A stretch of 64,000 nucleotides of DNA from positions 7,378,001 through 7,442,000 of the forward strand of contig NZ_CP187232.1 in NCBI RefSeq assembly GCF_049674955.1, read 5' to 3'. The DNA comes from Sphaerisporangium viridialbum. GTDB taxonomy: Bacteria > Actinomycetota > Actinomycetes > Streptosporangiales > Streptosporangiaceae. Made by a program: the position numbers and the translations under genes. Each line of letters begins with the position of its first letter. Within the stretch, counting starts at the first letter, position 1. The notes below the pieces were generated by a model. The model saw nothing but the letters and a program-made list of their open reading frames with translations, did not search any database and was not told the origin of the DNA. This document shows, one piece after another, positions 24,558 through 32,834 of this stretch.

Positions 24558-26519
24558 TCACCCCAGGGCCGGTGATCCGGCCTCGACGGCCGGCGGGGGC
24601 GTCGCGGCGTCGATCTGCCGGCGGCTCATGCCCATGAAGTAGATGATCTCCTCGTGGTTCGTCGTGCCGAGGAAGTTCTCGAAGCCGGTGCGGTAGTACA
24701 GGTCCAGCGTGACCGGGAAGGGTGACAGGTCCGGCGGCTCCCCCGTGCGCATCGCGTCCAGGATCGCCGGCACGTCGTGCTCGAACTTCAGGCCGGAGCG
24801 CAGGAAGTAGTCGTCGTTGCCGACGCGCACCATCGGAAGCGCCTCGGTCGTGTCGAAGACGTCGTCGCGGCGCAGGATCGGGTGGGTCAGCAGGTCGTAC
24901 TGGAAGATGTCGTCGAGCACCGGCACCGCCTCGGGGGGCAGCACGGGGCGCATCGACTCGTTCCACCAGCGCGTCAGCAGGCGCTTGGCCTCGCCGTCGC
25001 TCAGCAGGTAGGCGACCGCGGGGCCGTAGGCGTCCTGGTCGGCGGCGGCGCGCAGCAGCAGGGCGCGCAGCGGTTCGGCGGCCGGGTCGTCGGTCTCCTC
25101 CATCCAGTGCTGGATGTTGCGCAGCACCCCCGACTGGCTGAGACCGCCGAGGACGCGCAGCGGCGCCCAGGCGTGGCGCAGCACCGTGTACTCGGCCATC
25201 ACCCGCGCCCAGAACATGAACTTCTGCATGTGCAGGTTCTCGGCGAAGCTGATGGTGTTGTGGGCCAGCGAGTACTCGAAGTCGTCGGTGTCGCCCCGCA
25301 CGGCCACGATGCCGTGCTCGTCGCGCTTGTCGTAGTACTCGGTGTTGGGCAGCAGGAGCAGCGGATACACGGCGATGCGCGCGATGCGGCTCGCCAGCCT
25401 GTCGTACCCCTCGTAGAACGACTCGACGGTCTCCCCCGGCGCGCCCCAGATGAGCTCGGCGTAGCATTCGAGCCCTTCCGCGTTGAGCCAGGTGACCAGG
25501 TCTTCCCAGTCGTTCACCTTCATGTTGCGGCGATTCATCAACGACAGCGCCTCGTCGCTAAGCGTCTGGAGCGACAGGGTGAACGAGCTGCGCAGGCCGG
25601 CCCTCTTCATCTTGCGGACGATGGAGTAGAAGACCTTGGACTTGTTCTTGGCCCACGAGCTCTCCAGGGCGCGCGGGTAGCCGTACCGGTCGCGGATCTC
25701 GATGAGGTCGTCGACGAACTCCTCGTCGATCGGGAGCATCCCGAAGTTGGCGTCGCACAGGGCGATGGTCTCGACCTGGAGCTTGGCGAACACCTCCAGC
25801 TCGGCGCGCAGCCGCTCGCGGGAGAACGCCTTGACCCGCTGGCCGACCGCGCCGCCCCAGAAGCAGAAGGAGCACTTGTACGGGCATCCCCTGTTGGTCT
25901 CCATCAGGGCGACGTCGTAGCGGAACCGGCCCTCGGCGTCCACCATGTCCAGGGCGCCGGACAGGATCGGCGAGGGGATGACGTCGAGGTTCTCGATGCG
26001 CTCCCTCGGCGCGGTGGTGTGGATCATCTGCCCGGTGTCGCGGAACGAGATGCCCTCGATGTGGCCGAGGTCGTGCACCGGGCGCCCGTCGAGGTGGGCG
26101 TTGACGAGGTCGCGGAAGACCAACTCGCCCTCACCGTTGACGATGACGTCCACGGCGGGGAACAGCCGGAAGACCCGCTCGGCCTGGTGCGCGACGTGCG
26201 TACCACCGAACACCACCCATCCGTCCGGGTTCATCCGCTTGTACGTCTCGGCGAGCGACCCGAAGGCGCGGAAGTTCCAGCCGAGCACCGAGCAGGCGAA
26301 GATCTGCGGGCACCGCTCGCTGAAGATCTCGGTGGCCATCGCGGAGATCGAGGTGCCGCCGCCGAAATTGAATATCCGGATGTCGGCCTCCCGCCTGATC
26401 CGGTCGTCGGCGAGTGCGGTGGACTTGAGATAGCCGGCGGCGAGGGGCATGGACTCCAGCGCCATATCCCATACACCTTGCTGTACGACACCAACGAGAA
26501 TGCGTTTTTCCATGTCCAT
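24558..26519 (-). CDS. Cobalamin-binding radical SAM C-methyltransferase (KedN5-like)
   Basis: 653 residues. The N-terminal ~150 residues form a B12-binding Rossmann domain (IFACSVLGWNFRAFGSLAET, WVVFGGTHVAHQAERVF). The radical SAM core has the 4Fe-4S motif C212-xxx-C216-xx-C219 in GCPYKCSFCFWGG. A long C-terminal region follows. Class B radical SAM methyltransferases use methylcobalamin to methylate unreactive sp3 or sp2 carbons in natural products and hopanoids. It is divergent from the prenyl diphosphate synthase and shares a 264-bp control region, so it should add a methyl to the terpenoid or to its sugar. ATG 26519 has GAGG upstream; ATG 26513 is an alternative. The closest named homologue is from memory, not a search. 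Confidence 0.82.
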   Translation of the reverse strand: MDMEKRILVGVVQQGVWDMALESMPLAAGYLKSTALADDRIRREADIRIFNFGGGTSISAMATEIFSERCPQIFACSVLGWNFRAFGSLAETYKRMNPDGWVVFGGTHVAHQAERVFRLFPAVDVIVNGEGELVFRDLVNAHLDGRPVHDLGHIEGISFRDTGQMIHTTAPRERIENLDVIPSPILSGALDMVDAEGRFRYDVALMETNRGCPYKCSFCFWGGAVGQRVKAFSRERLRAELEVFAKLQVETIALCDANFGMLPIDEEFVDDLIEIRDRYGYPRALESSWAKNKSKVFYSIVRKMKRAGLRSSFTLSLQTLSDEALSLMNRRNMKVNDWEDLVTWLNAEGLECYAELIWGAPGETVESFYEGYDRLASRIARIAVYPLLLLPNTEYYDKRDEHGIVAVRGDTDDFEYSLAHNTISFAENLHMQKFMFWARVMAEYTVLRHAWAPLRVLGGLSQSGVLRNIQHWMEETDDPAAEPLRALLLRAAADQDAYGPAVAYLLSDGEAKRLLTRWWNESMRPVLPPEAVPVLDDIFQYDLLTHPILRRDDVFDTTEALPMVRVGNDDYFLRSGLKFEHDVPAILDAMRTGEPPDLSPFPVTLDLYYRTGFENFLGTTNHEEIIYFMGMSRRQIDAATPPPAVEAGSPALG

Positions 26520-26646
26520 GGCAGGTGGCCTCGTTCGGGCTCGATAATGACGGCTCGGGGCCATTGCCGGCGCAGAAGCTGCTTTCCCCCCTGGCCCTGA
26601 AATCTGCACCCGAAGTTACTCAGACAGATCCTCCCGGCCAATGGAA

Positions 26647-26687
26647 CCTAGGGATAAGCGCAGATGGGGCCCTAGGAGTTTCCCTAG
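26647..26687. promoter_or_regulatory. PimM-type LuxR box and repeated CCTAG elements in divergent promoter
   Basis: CTAGGAGTTTCCCTAG (26672-26687) matches 14 of 16 positions of the published PimM operator consensus CTVGGGAWWTCCCBAG. A second copy of the left half, CTAGGGA, lies at 26648-26654. CCTAG occurs at 26647, 26671 and 26683, that is 24 and 12 bp apart. The region separates the radical SAM gene from the prenyl synthase operon. A LuxR-type regulator is encoded at 45958. Confidence 0.55.
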
Positions 26688-26715
26688 TCTGTGGGGCCGC
26701 GCCACGACATCTCCC

Positions 26716-26744
26716 TTGACCGGATCTTCGCCACCCCGAAACAT
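26716..26744 (+). promoter_or_regulatory. Candidate promoter of prenyl synthase-dxs-ispG-ispH operon
   Basis: TTGACC (26716-26721) and AAACAT (26739-26744) are separated by 17 bp and lie about 40 bp upstream of the start at 26783. The LuxR-like box ends 28 bp upstream of the -35, suitable for an activator. The -10 is weak, which is compatible with activator dependence. Confidence 0.45.
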
Positions 26745-26782
26745 GGGCTGCGGCATGGCCGACGACATAAATGGAAGGCGCC

Positions 26783-27871
26783 ATGGGTAACAGCGATGTC
26801 ACCGTACGCAGCGATGGTCGTGCCGCCGTTCGATCCGACCCCCGGGCCGGATCGCCGGACGGCGAAATTCCACCGGCCCACCTGTTCCTCGTTGAAAACG
26901 AGGTGAAACGGCGCTGGACGTACGGTGAAAGCCCACAGGAATCACGCGAGGAAATAGCCGACCCGCTGGACGAGATTTGCGCCTATGCGCTGACCGCGCC
27001 GGCCAAGCTGTTCAGGCCGATCCTGCTGTTGCTGTCCGCCGAGGCGGTCGGCGGGCGGATCCCCGACGTGCTCCCCGCCGCCGTGGGCACCGAGTGCGGC
27101 CACGTGGCGAGCCTCATCCACGATGACATCATCGACGGCGACGCGATGCGCCGGGGCCGCCCGGCGGTCTACCGCAAGTTCGGCATGGACAACGCCATCG
27201 TGGCCGGTGACGCGCTGCTCTTCCAGATCTTCGTGTGCCTGTCCGAGTGCCGTGCCCGCGGCGTGCCGGACGACCGCATCGTCACCGCCATGGAGATCGT
27301 GGCCCGCGCGGGCGTCGAACTCTGCCGCGGCCAGGCGCTGGAGGCGGAGATCACCAGCAGGTCGGTCCGCGACATCGACGCGTACCTGCGGATGATCAAG
27401 ATGAAGACCGCGGCCCTGTTCAGCGGCGCGTGCCAGTGCGGCGCCGTCCTCGGCGGCGGCCCGCCGGAATGGGTGCGCGCTCTCGGCGACTACGGCGAGA
27501 GCCTCGGAATCGCCTTCCAGATCCAGGACGACCTGCTGGGCTACGTCACCGGCGCCGAGATGACGGGCAAGCCCGCGACCAGCGACATCAAGAACCGCAG
27601 GCTGACGCTGCCGATCATCTTCGCCTACCAGAACGGCGGGAGCGGCGAGCGGGACGTCCTCGATGCCGCCTTCCTCGGGGAGATGGGCGTGGACGAGGCG
27701 CTGGACGCCGTCGGCGACGTGCTCCGGCGCACCGACGCCATCACCCTTTCCACGTCGATGGCCCGCACGTACGCGGAGCGGGCCAGGGCCGCGCTCGCCC
27801 TGCTGCCCCCGACCCGGAGCCGGGACCAGCTGGCCGGGTTCGTCGAGCGCACCGTCAGCCGGGTGAGATGA
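26783..27871 (+). CDS. Polyprenyl (probably geranylgeranyl) diphosphate synthase
   Basis: 362 residues from ATG 26783 with GGAAGG just upstream (the in-frame ATG at 26771 lacks a site). The first Asp-rich motif is HDDIIDGDAMRRGRPA (D114, D115, D118); the second is QIQDDLLG (D249, D250). DDLLG in place of DDxxD is common in actinobacterial synthases. The residue five before the first Asp is Ala109, a small side chain, which allows chains longer than farnesyl; C20 is the likely length but longer products cannot be excluded. It condenses isopentenyl diphosphate units to supply the cyclases of the cluster. First gene of a run with dxs, ispG and ispH. Confidence 0.9.
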   Translation: MGNSDVTVRSDGRAAVRSDPRAGSPDGEIPPAHLFLVENEVKRRWTYGESPQESREEIADPLDEICAYALTAPAKLFRPILLLLSAEAVGGRIPDVLPAAVGTECGHVASLIHDDIIDGDAMRRGRPAVYRKFGMDNAIVAGDALLFQIFVCLSECRARGVPDDRIVTAMEIVARAGVELCRGQALEAEITSRSVRDIDAYLRMIKMKTAALFSGACQCGAVLGGGPPEWVRALGDYGESLGIAFQIQDDLLGYVTGAEMTGKPATSDIKNRRLTLPIIFAYQNGGSGERDVLDAAFLGEMGVDEALDAVGDVLRRTDAITLSTSMARTYAERARAALALLPPTRSRDQLAGFVERTVSRVR

Positions 27872-27912
27872 AGACCGGCCGCGCGATCACAAGGAGACAC
27901 GAGGTGAACGGC

Positions 27913-29709
27913 ATGAGCCTGCTTGAGGGCATCACCGAGCCGGGTGACCTGGGCGGACTCGACTCCGAGGAACTCGGCCGCCTCGCCTGGGAGATCCGCG
28001 AGTTTCTCGTCGGCGCGGTCTCGCGCTCCGGGGGCCACCTCGGGTCGAACCTCGGAGCGGTCGAGCTCACCATCGCCGTGCACCGGGTGTTCCGCTCGCC
28101 GGCCGACCGCATCCTGTTCGACACCGGCCACCAGACCTACGTGCACAAGCTGCTGACCGGGCGGCGGGAGGGCTTCGCCCGGCTACGGACCCGCGACGGG
28201 CTGTCGGGCTACCCCAACCGGTCGGAGTCGGTTCACGACATCATCGAGAACTCCCACGCCTCCACCGCCCTGTCGTACGCCGACGGCTTCGCCAAGGCGC
28301 ACACGCTGAGCGGCGAGGACGACCGCCACGTGGTGGTGGTCGTGGGGGACGGCGCGCTGACCGGCGGGATGGCGTGGGAGGCGCTCAACAACATCGGCGC
28401 GGCGCGCAACCGGCCGGTCGTCATCGTGCTCAACGACAACGGCCGCTCATACTGCCCCACCGCCGGAGGGATCGCCCGCCGGCTCGCCGAGCTGCGCGAC
28501 AAGCCGGCCGGGGAGGGCGGGAACATCTTCGAGGAGCTCGGCATCGCCTACCTCGGCCCCGTCGACGGGCACGACGAGCCGGCGGTGGAGGAGGCGCTGC
28601 GACACGCCAGGGACCTCAGGGCGCCGGTGGTGGTCCACTGCGTCACCAGCAAGGGCTACGGCTACACCCCGGCCGAGACCGACCCGGTCGAGCGGCTGCA
28701 CTCCCCCGGCCCGTTCGACCCCGGCACCGGCGTGCAGCTCCCCCGTCCCGGCGCCACCTGGACCAGGACGTTCGCCGACACGCTGGTGGCCCTCGGCGGG
28801 GAGCGCCCGGACATCGTGGCGATCACGGCGGCGATGCTGCACCCCGCGGGGCTCGCGCCGTTCGCCGAGCGCTACCCCGACCGCACGTACGACGTGGGCA
28901 TCGCCGAGCAGCACGCGGTCGCCTCGGCCGCGGGGCTGGCCAGTGCCGGGTTCCACCCGGTGGTGGCGATCTACTCGACGTTCCTCAACCGCGCCTTCGA
29001 CCAGCTCCTGATGGACGTGGCGCTGCACGGCCTGCCGGTGACCTTCGTCCTGGACCGGGCCGGGGTGACCGGCGACGACGGGCCGAGCCACAACGGCATG
29101 TGGGACCTGTCGCTGCTGCAGATGGTGCCCCGGCTGCGCATCGCCGCGCCCCGGGACGCGTCCCGGCTGGGCGAGCTGCTGCGGCAGGCGGTCGAGCACG
29201 CGCAGGGACCGACCGTCGTACGGTTCCCCAAGGGCCCGGCCGGGGACGACATCCCGGCCGTGGGCGCCGTGGGGACGCTCGACGTGCTCCACCACGTCAA
29301 GGGGGAGGACGTCCTGCTCGTGTCCTGCGGCGCGATGGCCGGCGTCTGCGTGGCGGCGGCGCACGCGCTGCGCGAGGCGGGCCTCGCCGTCACCGTGGTC
29401 GACCCGCGCTGGGTCGCGCCGCTGGACGAGTCGCTGGCGGAGCTGGCCGCGCGCCACCGCTTCACCGCGGTGGTCGAGGACAACTGCCGGGTCGGCGGCG
29501 TCGGCGACGGCGTGGCGAGGCTGCTGCGCGACCACGGCGTGGAACGGCCCGTCCGGACGTACGGCATCCCGCAGGGGTTCGCCGGCCACGCCAGGCGAGC
29601 CGAGCTGCTCGCCGACTTCGGCCTCACCGGCGAGGCCGTCGCGGCCGAGATAGCCGCCTGGACGGCGGCACGCGACCGCGACCTGATCGGCCACGTCCGG
29701 TCGATCTGA
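27913..29709 (+). CDS. dxs: 1-deoxy-D-xylulose-5-phosphate synthase
   Basis: 598 residues, slightly shorter than many Dxs proteins. It condenses pyruvate and glyceraldehyde 3-phosphate with thiamine diphosphate, the first and rate-limiting step of the MEP pathway. Seen: SGGHLGSNLGAVELTIAVH, FDTGHQTYVHKLLTGR, the ThDP motif VGDGALTGGMAWEALNN, GDDGPSHNGMWDLSLLQ and the catalytic Glu motif GIAEQHAVASAAGLA. GTG 27904 behind AAGGAGA and ATG 27913 behind GAGGTG are both credible starts. Placed in a terpenoid cluster it probably duplicates a housekeeping copy to raise precursor flux. Confidence 0.95.
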   Translation: MSLLEGITEPGDLGGLDSEELGRLAWEIREFLVGAVSRSGGHLGSNLGAVELTIAVHRVFRSPADRILFDTGHQTYVHKLLTGRREGFARLRTRDGLSGYPNRSESVHDIIENSHASTALSYADGFAKAHTLSGEDDRHVVVVVGDGALTGGMAWEALNNIGAARNRPVVIVLNDNGRSYCPTAGGIARRLAELRDKPAGEGGNIFEELGIAYLGPVDGHDEPAVEEALRHARDLRAPVVVHCVTSKGYGYTPAETDPVERLHSPGPFDPGTGVQLPRPGATWTRTFADTLVALGGERPDIVAITAAMLHPAGLAPFAERYPDRTYDVGIAEQHAVASAAGLASAGFHPVVAIYSTFLNRAFDQLLMDVALHGLPVTFVLDRAGVTGDDGPSHNGMWDLSLLQMVPRLRIAAPRDASRLGELLRQAVEHAQGPTVVRFPKGPAGDDIPAVGAVGTLDVLHHVKGEDVLLVSCGAMAGVCVAAAHALREAGLAVTVVDPRWVAPLDESLAELAARHRFTAVVEDNCRVGGVGDGVARLLRDHGVERPVRTYGIPQGFAGHARRAELLADFGLTGEAVAAEIAAWTAARDRDLIGHVRSI

Positions 29710-29810
29710 GCATCAGGGCGGCGACCGGGCCGCCGAGCACGGGCGGGAACCGGCGCCGCGAGGGCCGGTACCGCGGGCCATCTGACGGAAGACCACGGCA
29801 GGAGACGCCA

Positions 29811-30995
29811 ATGACCAGCACGCCGACCGCCGGGACGGTGGTGAACCTGGGCCTGCCCGGGCCGCCCACACGCCTGCCCAAGCGGCGCCGGGCGTCCCGC
29901 CAGATCATGGTGGGCACGGTGCCAGTGGGCGGCGACGCGCCCGTGACCGTGCAGTCCATGACGACGACGGTCACCGCCGACATCGACGCCACGCTGCAGC
30001 AGATCGCCGAGCTGACCGCGAGCGGCTGCCAGATCGTCCGGGTGGCGGTGCCGACGCAGGACGACGCCGACGCCCTGGCGACGATCGTCCGCAAGTCGCG
30101 CATCCCGGTCATCGCCGACATCCACTTCCAGCCCAGATACGTGTTCGCGGCCATCGACGCGGGCTGCGCCGCCGTACGGGTCAACCCGGGGAACATCAAG
30201 CGGTTCGACGACAAGGTGGCCGAGATCGCCAAGGCGGCCGGCGAGGCGGCGGTGCCCATCCGGATCGGCGTCAACGCCGGGTCGCTCGACCAGCGGCTCC
30301 TGGAGAAGCACGGCAGGCCGACGGCCGAGGCCCTGGTGGAGTCGGCGCTGTGGGAGTGCTCGCTGTTCGAGGAGCACGGCTTCCGCGACATCAAGATCTC
30401 GGTCAAGCACCACGACCCGCTGGTGATGATCGAGGCGTACCGGCGGCTGGCCGAGCGGTGCGACTACCCGCTGCACCTGGGCGTGACCGAGGCCGGCCCC
30501 CGCTTCCCCGGCACCGTCAAGTCCGCGGTGGCGTTCGGCATCCTGCTGGCGGAGGGCATCGGCGACACGATCAGGGTGTCGCTGTCGGCGCCTCCCGTCG
30601 AGGAGGTCAAGGTGGGGACGGCCATCCTTGAGTCGCTCGGGCTGCGCGAGCGCGGCCTGGAGATCGTCTCCTGCCCCTCCTGCGGCCGGGCCCAGGTCGA
30701 CGTGTACACCCTGGCCGAGCGCGCCCAGGCGGCGCTCGCGGGCCTGGACGTCCCGCTGCGGGTGGCCGTCATGGGATGCGTGGTGAACGGCCCGGGCGAG
30801 GCGCGCGAGGCGGACCTCGGCGTGGCCTCGGGAAACGGCAAGGGCCAGATCTTCGTCAAGGGCGAGGTCGTCGCGACCGTACCCGAGTCGAAGATCGTGG
30901 AGACCCTGGTGGAGGAGGCGCTGCGCATCGCGGCCGAGCGCGGCCTGCCCATCCCCGGAGAGGACGAGGCCCCCGAGCCCGCCCTTCCCCGCTGA
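29811..30995 (+). CDS. ispG: 4-hydroxy-3-methylbut-2-en-1-yl diphosphate synthase
   Basis: 394 residues (also called GcpE). It reduces MEcPP to HMBPP with a 4Fe-4S cluster. The N-terminal barrel contains PVTVQSMTTTVTADIDATLQ and VIADIHFQPRYVFAAI. The C-terminal iron-sulfur domain has CPSCGRAQVDVY and the third Cys in MGCVVNGPGEAREAD. ATG 29811 follows AGGAGA. It is the fifth-last step partner of ispH in the same operon, 101 bp after dxs and 32 bp before ispH. Confidence 0.96.
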   Translation: MTSTPTAGTVVNLGLPGPPTRLPKRRRASRQIMVGTVPVGGDAPVTVQSMTTTVTADIDATLQQIAELTASGCQIVRVAVPTQDDADALATIVRKSRIPVIADIHFQPRYVFAAIDAGCAAVRVNPGNIKRFDDKVAEIAKAAGEAAVPIRIGVNAGSLDQRLLEKHGRPTAEALVESALWECSLFEEHGFRDIKISVKHHDPLVMIEAYRRLAERCDYPLHLGVTEAGPRFPGTVKSAVAFGILLAEGIGDTIRVSLSAPPVEEVKVGTAILESLGLRERGLEIVSCPSCGRAQVDVYTLAERAQAALAGLDVPLRVAVMGCVVNGPGEAREADLGVASGNGKGQIFVKGEVVATVPESKIVETLVEEALRIAAERGLPIPGEDEAPEPALPR

Positions 30996-31027
30996 ACCCC
31001 CCCGAACGGGCAGGAGGCCCCTCCCGC

Positions 31028-32002
31028 ATGGAGAACCACAACGCCACCGAGCGCCCGCGCCGGATCCTGCTGGCGCGCCCGCGCGGCTACTGCGCCGGCG
31101 TGGACCGCGCGGTGCAGACCGTGGAGCGTGCCATCGAGCGGTACGGCGCGCCCGTGTACGTGCGCAAGCAGATCGTGCACAACAGCTTCGTGGTGCGTGA
31201 CCTGGAGAGCCGGGGCGCGGTGTTCGTCGAGGAGACCGACGAGGTGCCGGCCGGCGCCGTGGTGGTCTTCTCCGCGCACGGCGTCGCTCCCCAGGTCCAC
31301 GAGGAGGCGGCGCGGCTCGGACTGCGCGCGATCGACGCGACCTGCCCGCTGGTGACCAAGGTGCACAAGGAGGCCAGGCGGTTCGCCGCCGAGGGGTACG
31401 ACATCCTGCTGATCGGCCACGAGGGGCACGAGGAGGTCGAGGGCACCGCGGGCGAGGCCCCCGACCGCATCCACCTCGTGGACGGCCCGGCGGGGGTGCG
31501 CGACGTGACCGTCCGCGACCCCGGGCGGGTGGCCTGGCTGTCGCAGACCACGCTGTCGGTCGACGAGACCGAGGCCACGGTCGGCCTGCTGCGCGAGCGG
31601 TTCCCCGCCCTGGCCGGCCCGCCCTCCGACGACATCTGCTACGCCACCCAGAACAGGCAGACGGCGGTCAAGGACATCGCGCGCCGCTCCGACTTCGTCA
31701 TCGTGGTGGGCTCGGCGAACTCCTCCAACTCGCGAAGGCTGGTGGAGGTGGCGCTGGACGCCGGCGCGGGCGGGGCGCGCCTGGTGGACGACGCGGCCGA
31801 GATCGACCCCGCCTGGCTGGAGGGCGTCGCCACCGCCGGCGTCACCAGCGGGGCGTCGGTGCCGGAGGAGCTGGTGACCGGTGTTCTGCGACGGCTCGGC
31901 GAGCTGGGCTTCGGCGAGGTCGAGGAGGTCGAGTCGGCACGTGAGAGCCTGGTCTTCTCGCTGCCCCTGGAGTTGCGGGGAGGCGACCGTGACCACGGAT
32001 GA
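31028..32002 (+). CDS. ispH: 4-hydroxy-3-methylbut-2-enyl diphosphate reductase
   Basis: 324 residues (LytB). Converts HMBPP to IPP and DMAPP, the last MEP step. The three cluster-binding cysteines are in RPRGYCAGVDRAVQ, DATCPLVTKVHKEA and DICYATQNRQTAVKD; the substrate-contacting IGHEGHEEVEGT and GSANSSNSRRL are also present. Its last 14 bp overlap the following O-methyltransferase, so precursor supply and tailoring are transcribed together. Confidence 0.96.
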   Translation: MENHNATERPRRILLARPRGYCAGVDRAVQTVERAIERYGAPVYVRKQIVHNSFVVRDLESRGAVFVEETDEVPAGAVVVFSAHGVAPQVHEEAARLGLRAIDATCPLVTKVHKEARRFAAEGYDILLIGHEGHEEVEGTAGEAPDRIHLVDGPAGVRDVTVRDPGRVAWLSQTTLSVDETEATVGLLRERFPALAGPPSDDICYATQNRQTAVKDIARRSDFVIVVGSANSSNSRRLVEVALDAGAGGARLVDDAAEIDPAWLEGVATAGVTSGASVPEELVTGVLRRLGELGFGEVEEVESARESLVFSLPLELRGGDRDHG

Positions 32003-32834
32003 CGGCGCCGGGACCTCGCTCTACCTGGACCTGCTGAAGCGGTGCCTGCTCAACCTGATCTACACCGACCCGCCGATAGCCACCCCGTGGCAGGCGCGCG
32101 ACGTTTTCGACCTGCAGGCGCGGCTGGAGGGCAAGGACTGGCCGAGCATCGCGCACACGATGATCGGCATGTCCCGGCTGGACAACCTGCAGCTCCTGAT
32201 CGAGCGGATCCTGGCCGAGGGCATACCGGGCGACCTGATGGAGGCGGGGATCGCGCGCGGGGGCGCCGCCGTGTTCATGCGGGGCGCCCTCAAGGCGTAC
32301 TCGGTGACCGACCGGAACGTGTGGGCGGCGGACTCCTTCGAGGGCTTCCCGCGCACCGGGGACGAGGCCGGGCACCCCTCCCCCCTCCTCGGCGTGCTGA
32401 GCGAGCTGACCGAGCAGGTGGACGACCCGGCCTCGACCGCCTACGCCCGCTTCCTGGCCGGCACCTCGCTGGCCGAGGTGCAGCAGACCTTCGCCAAGTA
32501 CGGCCTGCTGGACGAGCAGGTCCGGTTCCTGGCGGGCTGGTTCTCCCACACGCTGCCCCGCGCCCCGATCGACCGGCTCGCCCTGCTCAGGCTGGACGCG
32601 GACCTGTACGGCTCGACCTACGACGCCCTGCGGCTCCTCTACCCGAAGGTGGTCCCGGGCGGCTTCGTGATCGTGGACGACTACCACGCCATCGAGGAAT
32701 GCCGCGAGGCGGTGCAGGACTACCTCAAGAGCATCACCGAGGACATCACCCTGGAGCGGGTGGACTACTCCGCCGCATACTGGCGCAAGAGCCACGACCA
32801 GCGCGGCCTCAGGGCTTCAGCAGGTCCTCGATGA
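31989..32834 (+). CDS. TylF/MycF-family sugar O-methyltransferase
   Basis: 281 residues from GTG 31989 behind GGGGAGG. TylF (macrocin 3''-O-methyltransferase) and MycF methylate a deoxysugar hydroxyl using SAM and Mg2+. Family blocks are seen: GMSRLDNLQLLIERIL, PGDLMEAGIARGGAAVFMRG (motif I), VWAADSFEGFP, LLRLDADLYGSTYDAL and GGFVIVDDYHAIEECREAV with the metal-binding Asp pair. It starts inside ispH and its 3' end overlaps the glycosyltransferase gene on the other strand by 26 bp. Together with the MycE-like enzyme at 34004 it points to a methylated sugar on the product. Confidence 0.88.
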   Translation: MTTDDGAGTSLYLDLLKRCLLNLIYTDPPIATPWQARDVFDLQARLEGKDWPSIAHTMIGMSRLDNLQLLIERILAEGIPGDLMEAGIARGGAAVFMRGALKAYSVTDRNVWAADSFEGFPRTGDEAGHPSPLLGVLSELTEQVDDPASTAYARFLAGTSLAEVQQTFAKYGLLDEQVRFLAGWFSHTLPRAPIDRLALLRLDADLYGSTYDALRLLYPKVVPGGFVIVDDYHAIEECREAVQDYLKSITEDITLERVDYSAAYWRKSHDQRGLRASAGPR

